64,000 nt of DNA, from positions 8,122,001 through 8,186,000 of the forward strand of contig NC_079148.1 in NCBI RefSeq assembly GCF_945859685.1, written 5' to 3'. Below are positions 34,567 through 45,838 of the stretch, one piece after another; within the stretch, counting starts at the first letter, position 1; every line of letters starts with the position of its first letter. Both the position numbers and the translations under genes were made by a program. The notes beneath the pieces are model-generated. The model had not been told where the DNA came from. It searched no databases and saw only the letters and a program-made list of their open reading frames with translations. The stretch is from Eupeodes corollae (lineage: Eukaryota; Arthropoda; Insecta; Diptera; Syrphidae).

Positions 34567-37500
34567 ATGGCTACTAATAATTTTGACAAGCTACGGCTAT
34601 TATTATGGAAGGATTGGATCTTACAATGGAACCATAAATTACAACTAATCGTTGAACTTTTACTACCCGCCATTTTCTCGTTACTATTGGTGTTAATTCG
34701 ATCTTTATCAGAACCTTTTGTACGAGAATCTATATCTTACAATACCTCACTTCCCATCAACAATCTTGATCCTTTAAGGTAAGTTGTTTTTTTGTTGTTT
34801 GTTTAATTTAAAAACAATAAAAAAGTATAATTATTATATTTCGTAGCAAAATAAATTGTAGAAAATCGACGAATTAAACTCTGTCAAGTTTATTTACAAA
34901 CGTCAAAAGCGTTACTTTGGAGTATTGACTCCAACAATTAAAAACTGACATTTGAAACTGCGGAATGACATATAAGTCAATGATAAATTGTGTTCAAATT
35001 GTGTTTACCATAATGTTAATGTTAATGCTCACTTGGAGTCTCTCGCAACTAATTAATAGTAACGAACTAGCTTTAATTTCTAGATCCAATAGAATAGCGA
35101 GTATAAAGGAGATGAATTTGACAAGCAGTTTTTGTTGTCAGCTTTCTACATCATTTGCCAGTCACTTTTGACCTTACCAAAGTCATTGAGTAAAGAGTAA
35201 AAAGGAGAATAATTTGGCTAAAAGGTTATTGTTGTTAACTCTCTTTAGTGATTACTCGCTTGTTTAGTTTTGTAGGTTTGATCTATCACATCTATTTTTT
35301 TCAAAATTAATAGATTAATGAGTAAAAAGGAGAATAATATGAAAAGTAATTTTTGTTGTCAACTCTCTACAGTGATAACTCGTTTGCCTAGTTTTGGGGT
35401 AAACTATACATTTTAAAATTAAATTGCTTCGTCTTTTAGCATTTCCAAGCTTTTGAAATTTAATTTTGACGTTTCCAAAGTAAATTGTGTAACGAGTAGA
35501 AAGAAGAATAATTTGACAAGCAGTTTTTGTTGTCAACTCTTTATGGTGATTAATTGCTTGAATGGTTGAAGTTATCTGTCAGCATTTTCAAGCTGTCACT
35601 TTCGACATTTCCAAAGCCAATAGAGTAACCATCAGAAAGGGGAATAATTTGACAAGGAGGTTTTGGTTGTCAACTCTCTGCAGTGATAACTCGTGTAAAT
35701 GGTTTTGGGGTAAATAACACAATTGAATCACATCAATTGTCATAGCACTGCCACTTTTGACGTTTTCAAAGGCAATAGGGAAACGATTTCAAAGGAGAAA
35801 TAGTTGACGAACTGTTTTTTGTTGACAACTCGTTGCAGTGATTACTCGAAATTCTGACTTTATGAACATGTCTTAGGCAGTTTTTAGCTAGACAAAACGT
35901 TTCTAAAAAACAATACTTAGATGCAAACTGTTAATTTTTGTTTGGGTAGGGTTGCCAACAGCTCCAGCACAAGTAGATAATGTAGATAATGATTCAAATT
36001 TTTAATTTTAATTAATTTAATTAATTTTAATTTTTTATTTTGTATTCGTTGCAGAACTCATCTAATTAATAGTAATGTTACATTCCATTTGGCCTACTCC
36101 CCAAACACAAATTTGGTTTTCGATAACATCGTGAAGGAAGCAGCATTAAGTTTAAACCTCAGTTACAGTGGCTATGCGAATTCACGTTATCTACAAGATG
36201 CCATGATTAGGGAAAGTTTTTTTAGTGGCATAGAATTTGATGATTCATTGGCAAATGTAACAAAACTTCCAATGCACTTAAACTATCGTATTCGTTTTCC
36301 AAGTGAACTACGAACTATGTATTGGTATACGACTTCCGTTAGTTCTTGGCTAACAAACAGTCTTTATTTGCCTGGTATGGATTCACCTGGACCAAGAAAT
36401 TATTATGATGAAGATGGTGGAGTTCCGGTTGGTTATTTAAGAGAAGGTTTCCTAGCTGTGCAGAACGCTGTCTCAAGGGCTTTTATGAGACAATTAAATC
36501 CAAAGTCCTATCTTCGTTTGCCAGAAATTTATCTTCAAAGATATCCTTATCCGGAATATACAATTGATCATTTGATTGATGTTATTGGCATCTTGCTGCC
36601 ACTTGTAATATTTATGAGTTACATGTACTCATCTACATGGTTGATAAAGGTACAATACAAAAAGTCAACAAATGACAGTAATTTACTCACTCAATTTGAC
36701 AGTTCATCACAGCAGAAAAGGAGAAACAACTCAAGGAGGTGATGAAGATGATGGGTTTGGAAAATTGGTTACATTGGACAGGTTGGTTTCTGCAGGGATT
36801 TTTTGAAATGGGAACCTCAACTCTTCTAATTGTCATCATTTTAACGGTAAATTCTGACATTACAAAATTTGTTAATATTTTAATGAATTGGGAACATTTA
36901 ATTTTTATGTACAGAACAAATGGACTGAGCACCAACCAGTACTTATAAACAGTTCTTTTACAGCGGTTCTATTTTTCTTCTTGGTTTACACGGCAACGAC
37001 AGTGACATTCTGTCTAATGGTGGCAACATTTTTCTCCAAAGCGAATACAGCGGCATCTGTCAGCAGCATTATATGGTTTGTCAGTTTTATACCTCACCTG
37101 TATTTCATGTCAAACGAATATGATGTTGCTCCCGCTATGAAACTAGGCTGGTCCTTGCTCTGCAACACTGCTATGGGTCTTGGAATCCACATAATTGTTG
37201 GCCTTGAATCGAATGGATATGGCTTCCAGTGGTCTGATATGTTTGCACGTGTCAGACCTGATGATCCCGTTACAATGGCTCATGTTTTGGCAGTAATGGT
37301 GTTTTCATGCTTCATGAATTTGATAATATGCTTGTACATAGAGCAAATTTATCCAGGTGAATTTGGAGTGCCGAAAAAATGGTATTTTCCGTTTACCAAG
37401 AACTTCTGGTGTGGAGACCACGAGTACTTTGAATATGAAGACTCACACAGCGGCGCATGGCGGATAAATACAGAATCATTTGAAGCCGAGCCAATCGGCA

Positions 37501-40500
37501 AACGTATTGGCTTGGAAGTGAAGAGTTTGAGCAAGTCGTTTGGCCAATCGAAAGCAGTGAAGGGAGTTTCTATGAATATGTATGAAGATCAAATCACAGT
37601 TTTATTGGGTCATAACGGTGCTGGTAAGACCACAACAATCTCTATGCTAACTGGAATGTTTCCGCCCACATCAGGAACGGCTATTTTGAATGGATGTGAC
37701 ATTAGAACTGACATTAATGGTGCTCGTGCGTCATTAGGTGTTTGTCCACAGCATAATATTTTGTTCGACGAACTAACGGTTAAGCAACATTTGATTTTCT
37801 ACAGCCGTTTGAAGGGTCTCAAAGGGGATGCATTAGAGCAGGAGGTAACCAATTACATGAGAAAAATCGAGTTGGAGAACAAAGCAAATGTGGCTTCTTC
37901 CGAACTGTCAGGAGGTATGAAGAGAAAGCTGTCGGTTTGCGCAGCTTTTTGTGGCGGTAGTAAAGTCGTTTTGTGCGACGAACCAAGTTCGGGTATGGAC
38001 CCGGCTGCCAGGAGGCAACTGTGGGATCTACTACAGGCTGAGAAAGCCGGACGAACAGTTTTGCTGACAACACATTTCATGGATGAAGCTGATGTCTTAG
38101 GAGATCGAATTGCAATTATGTCCGCTGGAGAGCTAAAATGCATGGGAACACCATTTTTCCTGAAGAAAGTTTTTGGCAGTGGATATTTATTGGTGAGTTA
38201 TTAAGAACTATGCAATTCACAAATAGGTCTAAACATATGCATTCTTTTCTTTTTCTTTAAGGTTTGTGTCAAGAAAAATAACTGCATGACTTCCAAAGTG
38301 ACGCAACTTCTTAGAAAATACATACCGGATTTGAAACCAGAATCTGACATTGGAGCTGAGCTGTCATATCAACTACCTGACAGATATTCATCTCATTTCG
38401 AAGATATGTTCCTTGCTCTTGAAACAAAATCCGATGAACTGCAACTAAATGGCTATGGCATTTCTATAACATCCCTGGAAGAAGTCTTTATGAAAGTTGG
38501 TGCTGAAAAGGAGGAAAAAACAAATGTCAATAATGACAATGACATTAACAATAGATACCTAATGGACGATGGAATAAGTGAATCATTGAGTGATAAGCAT
38601 CTTCTGCGAGGATTGAGCCTAACTGTGAACCAATGGCAGGCAATGATGATGAAAAAGTTCTTGTTTTCTTTGCGAAATAAGTTGCGATTTTTAGTGCAAA
38701 ATTGTTTGCCAATATTATTTATAACTTCGATCCTAAGTGATGGTTCAACGAAGTCTCTTTCTGAATTAAGTCCAATGACAATTCAGCTCAATCAATATCC
38801 AGAAACAGTGACAGTTCTGCAAACAACTTCAAATGTCAAAGTGAATTCGGTAGAATGGGATATCGCTCAGAATTACAAAAATCTAGTATATTCGTATGGA
38901 TGGCCTCATCTACTCCGGGATATCAAAAGCGAATCTTTCGTTGATTATATTTTGAAATTGGGAAAGACTCAACAGCCCGAAGTCAATTCTAAATTCTTAA
39001 CTGCAGCAACAGTTGATGAAAATAAAATTACAGCATGGTTAAATAATCAGCCATTGCATACAGCTCCGTTGACAGTTAATTTAATTCACAATGCTATGGC
39101 AAGGTAAATGTTTAAATGTCAAAAACCCTTAAAAACTATGGCCAATAACAATTATTTCTTTCATTTAGAACACTTGAACCAAAGTCTTCTATATCCGTCA
39201 CAAATGCACCACTGCCCTTTGGATGGCACGAATCACCAAGGGTTAATTTTTCCCAATCCAGTGAAGTGCTTGGCGTGCAAATATCAATGGTTATTTGTTT
39301 TTGCATGTGTATTGTAAGTGCTTTCTATGTTATATTCGTTATTAAGGAACGTGAAAGTCGAGCAAAATTGTTGCAATTTGTAAGCGGAGTTAAAGTTTTC
39401 ACATTTTGGTTGACACATCTTCTGTGGGATTATTTGACATTGATGATAACTTCGATTATTATTATAATAATACTTGCATACTTTCAAAAAGAAGGATTTT
39501 CAACTTTTGCCGAATTAGGTAAGATAATGTTTGCAAAGGTTTATGAGTGTTTGCTTAAAGAATTTGAACTGACCTTTTAGAAAGCATACAAAAATTGACA
39601 GCTAATATACACTTAAAGTTAACGAAGAGCTTATTAATGTAATCGACCTTTGACAGTTGATTTTTTATAACTGTCATTTTCAGATAAGAGTAATATTTAA
39701 TTAAAATTGACAGTTGAATATAGAAATTTAAAATTGTCAGTGGATTAAGTGGACAATTACACGCAGTTTATTCAAAATTCTGAAAATCTTTACGCAACAG
39801 TCAAAATTCAAAATTTTTCTAACTTTAAAATCACTTTCTTGCAATACGGACAATTGATAGAAACAAAATATTCTGACACTTGACACATGATGACATTTGA
39901 CACAACGTGTATCGATGACAGGTACAATACGGCTAGGTTCTTACCATGCAACTTTTTAGAAACAAAAATCAATTCTTATAATGAATTGTTTAGGGCTTGC
40001 ATTAGTTTACTTAGAACCTTCTTCAAAACTTATAAATTGTATTCTTTCTTTTTCCAGGTCGAAATTTCGCAGTGCTTTTACTTTTTGGGTTCTCAGCTTT
40101 ACCATTTACCTACCTCTTATCATATTTCTTTAAAGAAACATCAACCGGTCTTTCTAGACTCTCTGCTATCAATTTAGTACTGGGTATGTAAAAATTGATC
40201 TTATTTTTAAAAGTGATCAATTTCGATCTGAAAAGAATCAATCTTTTTTTTCTGTTGATAGGTGTTGTCCTTTTTACTTTTATCTTTATTATGCGTCAAA
40301 TGAATAAGGCCGACAAGTACGAGATATACTGCCTTGTGTTTCCTCATTTTTCTTTGATCCAAGGAGTTTAAAAACTCAACGATAATAATATCCAAAGGAG
40401 GCATTGTGATATTTCAAATAATGAAAACGATTGTTTGTCGAGTATGAAAACCATCAGATGACAGTAATCTGCTACTTTTAGTAACTTTAAAATTTTTTTC

Positions 40501-41968
40501 TTTTCAGAATTGCAGCCATATTTTGGCTGGAAATATCCCGGAATACTTCGTGAAGTCATAAGCTTAATTGCTTCAGGTCTTTTATATTTTGTCATCCTTC
40601 TTCTGAAAGATTATCGTTTCTTTGATCCAATTTTGTATAAGTTCAATGAGACATTAAGGTGAGTTTTTGAGTGAATTCAAGATCAAAAAAACAGTTAACA
40701 GGCATATTTTTCACTTCCATAGAAAACCGCCAGTGTTGTTAAGAGGCGGAAATATCGATGAAGATGTCGAAGAAGAGAAAAAACGAGTGGAAAATATGTC
40801 GTTTTCAGAAATTTCTTCACAAAATTTGATCCTGGATAAGTTTTCAAAGTTTTACGGTGGTTTTCTAGCTGTCAACCAGATTTCCATTGGAGTCAAAGAG
40901 TGAGAATTCTCATTGATCATTGCCTGAAGTCAAATGAATAAAACTTTGACACTTCTGTTTTTTAGATCGGAATGTTTTGGACTGCTTGGTGTGAACGGTG
41001 CCGGAAAAACAACAACTTTCAAGATCCTTACAGGTGACGAACGAATTTTCGTAGGTGAAGCCTACGTTAAAGGGTTGAGTTTGAAAACAAAAATGCGAAA
41101 GGTGGACCAAGAGATTGGTTATTGTCCACAATTCGATGCGCTGTTCGATGATCTCACCGGTCAGGAAACTCTAAAATTGTTTGGTTTGCTTCGAGGTATT
41201 CCGGCGAATAGAATTGCGGCGGTTTCATTGGAGCTTGCCAAGTCTTTCGGTTTCACCCAACACTACCAGAAACCTGTGCGGGCCTACAGTGGTGGTAATA
41301 AACGAAAACTTAGTACAGCTGTGGCAATCATGGGAGGACCCTCGGTGTTGTATCTTGACGAACCAACAACCGGAATGGATCCGGCTGCACGTCGTCAATT
41401 GTGGAATGTTCTATGCAAGTTCCGTGACTCGGGAAAGACAATAATATTGACCTCACACAGTATGGAAGAATGTGAGGCGTTATGTACCCGATTGGCAATT
41501 ATGGTGAATGGTGAGTTTAAGTGCTTGGGTTCAACACAGCACTTGAAGAACAGATTCAGCAAGGGTTTGATTTTGAAGTTTAAAATGAGGAAAATCCCCG
41601 ACAATATGCCAATGGATCTGATAGAAGAAGACGTTCAAAATGTCACAGATTTCATAACGAAAGAATTTCCTGAAGCTAAATTACAGTAAGTTCAATATTC
41701 AAAATCCTAACAATTAAAATGTTTACGTTTTTTTTTTTCAATTTCAAAAAGGGAACGTTTTCAACGAATTTTGACATTTTACATTCCATTGTCGAGTATT
41801 TCTTGGTCAAGAGTATTCGGACTAATGGAGCGAAATAAGGAAGTTCTAAGCATTGAGGACTATTCTATAAGCCAGACAACTTTGGAGGAAATTTTCCTAC
41901 AATTTGCTGAGGCTCAGCGAAATGATCCAAGGGATCATAAGAAAAAGTGTCCATATTTACCATGTTAA
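34567..41968 (+). CDS. ABCA-subfamily lipid transporter (ABCA3-like), 12 coding exons, one in-frame stop
   Basis: Full-size ABC transporter; the subfamily moves phospholipids and sterols across membranes by ATP hydrolysis. Exons by GT-AG junctions and phase: 34567-34778, 36055-36649, 36703-36846, 36915-38192, 38262-39103, 39169-39518, 40058-40183, 40262-40441, 40508-40658, 40723-40899, 40966-41685 and 41752-41968, totalling about 1663 codons, the usual size for the family. A membrane helix lies near residues 26-46, followed by a large loop and a cluster of helices at about 244-455. NBD1 has Walker A GHNGAGKTT (about 549), signature LSGGMKRKL (about 648) and Walker B VVLCDEPSSGMDP. The second half repeats this: helix near 885-905, loop, helices to about 1300, then NBD2 with GVNGAGKTT (about 1360), YSGGNKRKL (about 1459) and VLYLDEPTTGMDP. 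The C-terminus carries the TTLEEIFLQFA motif. Codon about 1219 is TAA, so either the allele is broken or splicing or assembly differs. Orthology to a named member is not settled. Confidence 0.93.
35085..35860 (+). repeat. Diverged tandem repeats in ABCA intron 1
   Basis: About six imperfect units of roughly 100-175 bp, each with a phrase like AGTAAAAAGGAGAATAATTTG, then TTTTTGTTGTCAACTCTC, then AGTGATAACTCG. Unit starts are near 35090, 35188, 35316, 35490, 35623 and 35780. They account for more than half of the 1276-bp first intron. Confidence 0.8.
40369..40371 (+). other. In-frame TAA within ABCA exon 8
   Basis: Reading on from exon 7 in phase, exon 8 gives FPHFSLIQGV, then TAA, then KLNDNNIQRRHCDI, which continues in the same frame to the donor at 40442. 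Phases before and after match the neighbouring exons, so the exon was evidently coding through this codon. Confidence 0.85.
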
Positions 41969-42210
41969 GAATTTAATTCATATTCTTTTGTATTTTTTTA
42001 AACTTACCTGATAACTTTTATGATACAAATTTAAGCGTCCAAAGTTAATTTTAATGCAATTTTTCTATTTTTAATTTATATTATTATAAATAATATTATT
42101 GTATACAGGAAAATATTATAATTTTACAAAATATTTCAAAAAATGTCTACGATTTATCCTATCTGCTTGACGCAGTATAAATATGAACTTTTTATAAACA
42201 TTTTCTCTCA

Positions 42211-42216
42211 AATAAA
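42211..42216 (+). terminator. Candidate polyadenylation signal of the ABCA gene
   Basis: AATAAA about 245 nt after the stop codon, in an A+T-rich 3' region before the RTE fragment begins. Confidence 0.55.
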
Positions 42217-42640
42217 CAAAACAACGTATTCATTTTATTTATTAAAACTTCGTAATTAAATATATGTATGAATTTAATTCAAGTGACTTAAGTAAGTAAG
42301 CCTACAGTAAAAAAGTATTATACCTACTATAAAAAAAGTGTTTCAAAAACGCAAACAGAAGCTTGAAATGCTTTAAAAAATAAAATGTGACTTTTTGTTA
42401 AGTGTTTAAAAATTGGTGTTTTATTTTAAAAGTAAGAATTTAAGATTTAGAAATGAAAGTTAAATTATAAGGAATATTTTGAATATTAAAACTATACTTC
42501 GTATTTCAAAAACTTTAAAAATTGAGTGATAACATTATGAATTCAGAAGCGGAAAAGTTCGTCTGTTTTTTTTTGCTCTTAAAGAAATTTTTGTTGACAC
42601 AGAGGACACAAGCGTCCAAAGGTTTTTCTCAACTGTCTAT
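42217..42640. other. A+T-rich noncoding DNA
   Basis: Nothing recognised between the ABCA 3' end and RTE copy 3. Confidence 0.4.
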
Positions 42641-42797
42641 TAACTCCTACTTTCACCTCCCCGCGGTGAACATCGGGTGCCTAGTACCTTAACTGGAGAT
42701 TGGGTTCTAACCCCAGGACAACGAACCTCGGATCTGTACGTGAAATGTTAGGTCCCTTAACAGATTACGTGCAGCCGAACAACTAGCCATCCAAGAA

Positions 42798-43289
42798 GTG
42801 CGATGGGATGGACCGGGTAAATGCAAACTAAAAGACTGCGATATCTACTACGGCGACTGCTACCGAGAACAAAGACAGCGTCTATTTGGGTGTGGATTTG
42901 ATGTTGGAACTAGGCTCAGGCAAAAAGTCTTGAGTTTCAACAGTGCGAGCGAGCGCATCACGACAATCCGCATCAAGGCTAAATTCGGCAACATAAGCCT
43001 AATTTGCGCGCATGCCCCAACAGAGGAGAAAGATGAAGACACCAAAGACATATTCTTCGAGCTCTTGGACAAGACATATGAACAGTGCCCTGGCTATGAC
43101 ATTAAAATTGTCTTAGGAGATTTTAACGCCAAGCTAAGAAGAGAAGACATCTTTGGCGGCACAATCGGGAGATACAGCATGCACGACACCACGTCGGACA
43201 ACGGATTCATGCTGATCAATTTCGCTGCAGGGCGAGATGTTCTGGTAGCATCGCTGCCGAACTATTCAAAGCAGCAGGCGATGACTTGA
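42798..43289 (+). pseudogene. RTE endonuclease, truncated
   Basis: AP-type endonuclease domain of the LINE; it nicks target DNA to prime reverse transcription. Visible: EVRWDGPGK start context, VLSFNSASERITTIRIKAKF, ISLICAHAPTEE, and the catalytic-type KIVLGDFNAKL and TSDNGFMLINFA. The end of the frame (VASLPNYSKQQAMT) is out-of-frame RT sequence created by the deletion. The final SDH-type motif region is lost. Confidence 0.82.
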
Positions 43290-43347
43290 TAGGGAGCATG
43301 CACCAACTCATCTGCAAAATATGGTCGGAAGAAAACATGCCCGATGA

Positions 43348-44163
43348 GTGGAATCTCAGCATATAGTGTGCCCGATACACAAGAAAGGGGACCCTCTAAA
43401 TTGCGCCAACTACAGAGGCATCAGTCTCCTTAACATTGCGTATAAGATCCTCTCTGCCGTATTATGTGAACGTCTGAAGCCATTCGTCAACAACCTGATA
43501 GGTCCTTATCAGTGTGGCTTTAAACCAGGAAAGTCTACTATCGACCAAATATTCACACTACGGCAGATCTTGGAAAAAACCCCGGAGCTTCAAATCGATA
43601 CCCACCATCTCTTTATCGATTTTAAAGCCGCGTATGACAGCATCTATAGGGAAGAGCTCTACCGAGCAATGTCTGGTTTTGACATCCCTGTCAAATTTAT
43701 CTGTTTGTGCAGAGTGACGATTGAGAATGCACGCTGCTCTATCAAGGTCGGAAAAGATCTCACTGATGCATTTGATATTAAAAAAGGTTTTAGAAAAGGC
43801 GATGCACTGTCATGCGACTTCTTCAACATCGTTCTGGAAAGAATTGTGCAAAACTCAACCGTCAACACTAGAGGAACAATCTTTCAAAGGTCCATCCAGA
43901 TCCAACTACTCGGATACGCAGATGATATTGACATAATTGGAAGATCAAAGCTTAATGTCAGTAGAGCGTTTTTGAGCATTGCGACGGAAGCGAAGAAGAT
44001 TAGTTTAGTGGTCAATGTGGGCAACACCAAGTATATGCTGTCATCAAAAAAGCAACGACGTCTTGGACAAAACGTCACAATGGACAGCTATAACTTTGAG
44101 GTAGTTAAGGACTATGTAAACCTACAGACAACGACACTAGCGCTGAAATCAAACGAAGGATAA
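43348..44163 (+). pseudogene. RTE reverse transcriptase, open 271-codon segment
   Basis: RT fingers and palm: CANYRGISLLNIAYKILSAV, PYQCGFKPGKSTIDQIF, motif A HHLFIDFKAAYDSI, motif B IKKGFRKGDALSCDFFNIVL and catalytic LGYADDIDIIGR (near 43907-43940). All catalytic aspartates are present. The frame breaks after 44163 before the C-terminal domain, and upstream it is separated from the fingers by a stop near 43364. Confidence 0.88.
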
Positions 44164-44675
44164 CTCTTGCAAACCGCTGCTTCCATCGACTTAGAAGGGC
44201 ATTGAGAAGTAAAGGCCTATCTCGATTATCTAAAATCAAATAAGACACTCATCATCCCGGTTCTTATTTATGGCGCTGAGGCCAGGATCCTGTCAAAGAA
44301 AGATGAGAACGTTTTAGGATGCTTAGAGAAAATTCTTGGGGTGATTTTTGGTCCCGTATGCTTAGATGGAATATGGAGGAGAAGATATAACGACGAACTG
44401 TACGGGCTGTACAGCGACTTTGACCTAGCTAGCAGAATTAAAGTCCAACGGCTTAGATGGCTGGGTCATGTAGAGTGAATGGACATCAACGCTCCAGCCC
44501 GGAAGGTCTTCAAATCCAATCCCGAGGGAGGGCGCAGTGGAGGAAGACCGTGACTCAGGTGGCGCACTGGAGACAGCTAGCTAGGGACCGAGCTGGCTGG
44601 AGACGCATGTTGGTTGAGGCTCAGGTCCGCCCCGGACCGTAGTGTTACCTTAAGTAAGTAAGAAAAGAAAGTTCT

Positions 44676-45400
44676 GTTAGAGGCAAAGCACTTTAAGTTG
44701 GCAAAACTATTTATACTGGCGACCATTTTGTCAGCTGTTAGTGTATTATTTTTAGCTTGTTTGACATTTGAGTAGGCGTCATTGACGTCTGAACACGGCT
44801 TCCAAATTGTGCACATTTGTTTTGAAAATCAAAGTTCTGTTTTAAGCTCACTTTGGGTTAAATGGATACGTCAATAAACATAACTTTAATGATGACATAC
44901 ATCATGTTTATGTTAAGAAAAATTGACTTTTAGGTGTTCTTCAAAAGCAATGCTTACGCGAACGATTCAATACACTGTTTTATATTTCACTTACCTTACT
45001 AGACGTTCTACTCCGTTTCGTTACCTTTCGTCAATCATGTAGGTACATAAATGTGATTCAAATGATTCGAACTGACGTTAATGTCGAATTTGAAATGAAT
45101 TTCAACTCAATTCTAGGTTTACATGTTGCCAATTATTAGTAAGGTTTTCCATGGGTAAAATAAATCAATTTATTCTTGATCTAGATTTAAAAAAAAAATA
45201 TACTGTTTTTGAATTCCATGGGAAAAATTAATTGATTTACTTTTGATTTTAGATCAAATCTGGATTTTTGCACCACCAATACTATTAAATTGTTTTTAAA
45301 TGTTTAGATGTAAATTTGACAAATTTAACGCACTCGTTAATGCGTACACAAAGTTTTATTTATAAAATGATAAAATAAAAACAATTCCAATTGTGTTCCA
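44676..45400. other. A+T-rich noncoding DNA
   Basis: No gene recognised; holds several TGACGT/TTTGACA-type motifs. Confidence 0.4.
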
Positions 45401-45422
45401 TAGGTTAGGTTAGGTTAGGTTA
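45401..45422 (-). repeat. (TTAGG)n-like 3' tail of LINE B
   Basis: Four tandem GGTTA units on the + strand. The unit equals the common insect telomere repeat, but its position at the LINE end shows it is the element's own tail. Confidence 0.8.
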
Positions 45423-45511
45423 TAGTGGCTGTCCAAGATGGAACGGACACACTTAGGCCAGTTTAATGGCCCATTGTGATACCACATGAATCTTGAGGCT
45501 TCCTCCTAAGC

Positions 45512-45838
45512 TCAATGGAACCAGTTAGAGTCCCTTTCGAAACGTGAGAGGCTGATTATCCCGATAAGATTTAGATCGTTTAGATCGTTAAAGAAGAATT
45601 CTCCTAGGTAATTCTTGCGTTTTCGAGCTAGAGCAGGGCATGTGCAGAGAAGATGAAGAACCGTTTCTTCCTCTTCCTCGTCCATACAGCTTCTGCAAAA
45701 GTCATTTGAGAATACGCCTAGTCTCATGGCGTGTTTTCCTATAGACAGTGTCCGGTTATGACACCTATTATCGAGCTTATATGCGATCTGCTTAGAGAGA
45801 GCAAGCATCTTGAACGTTTTAAATCCAGTGTTGGCCAA
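45512..45838 (-). pseudogene. LINE B C-terminal cysteine-rich domain (frameshifted from main frame)
   Basis: Continues the polyprotein in another frame: IGKHAMRLGVFSNDFCRSC then EETVLHLLCTCPALARKR, a C-x2-C-x(n)-H-x4-C arrangement seen after RNase H in I-like LINEs. The same segment in LINE A copy 2 reads FCRSCSDQRESETIIHFLC near 61930-61890. The frame change lies around 45760-45838. Confidence 0.72.

Larger units (their letters stand above)
42641..44675 (+). mobile_element. RTE-clade LINE, copy 3, internally deleted
   Basis: Starts in or before the endonuclease (RTTNLGS-like at 42720) and runs through an open endonuclease segment, a deletion junction near 43250, an RT, a thumb region and a WLGHVE-like C-terminal part (44455-44475). 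It ends in a (TAAG)n tail at about 44655-44672. At the junction the endonuclease segment is joined directly to the RT fingers (AAELFKAAGDDL in another frame), so the linker is missing. Confidence 0.88.

Noticed and set aside
36687..38143. Minus-strand open frames across the ABCA exons
   Set aside because: They are antisense shadows of well supported coding exons.
40369..40371. TAA reassigned to an amino acid in this organism
   Set aside because: TAA ends the same ABCA gene at 41966-41968, so a genome-wide reassignment is not supported.
42285..42302. Extra RTE tail (TTAAGTAAGTAAG)
   Set aside because: No LINE sequence lies upstream; the short run may be coincidence.
45401..45422. Interstitial telomere or telomere boundary
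   Set aside because: Only four units, located precisely at the 3' end of LINE B, so it is the element's tail.
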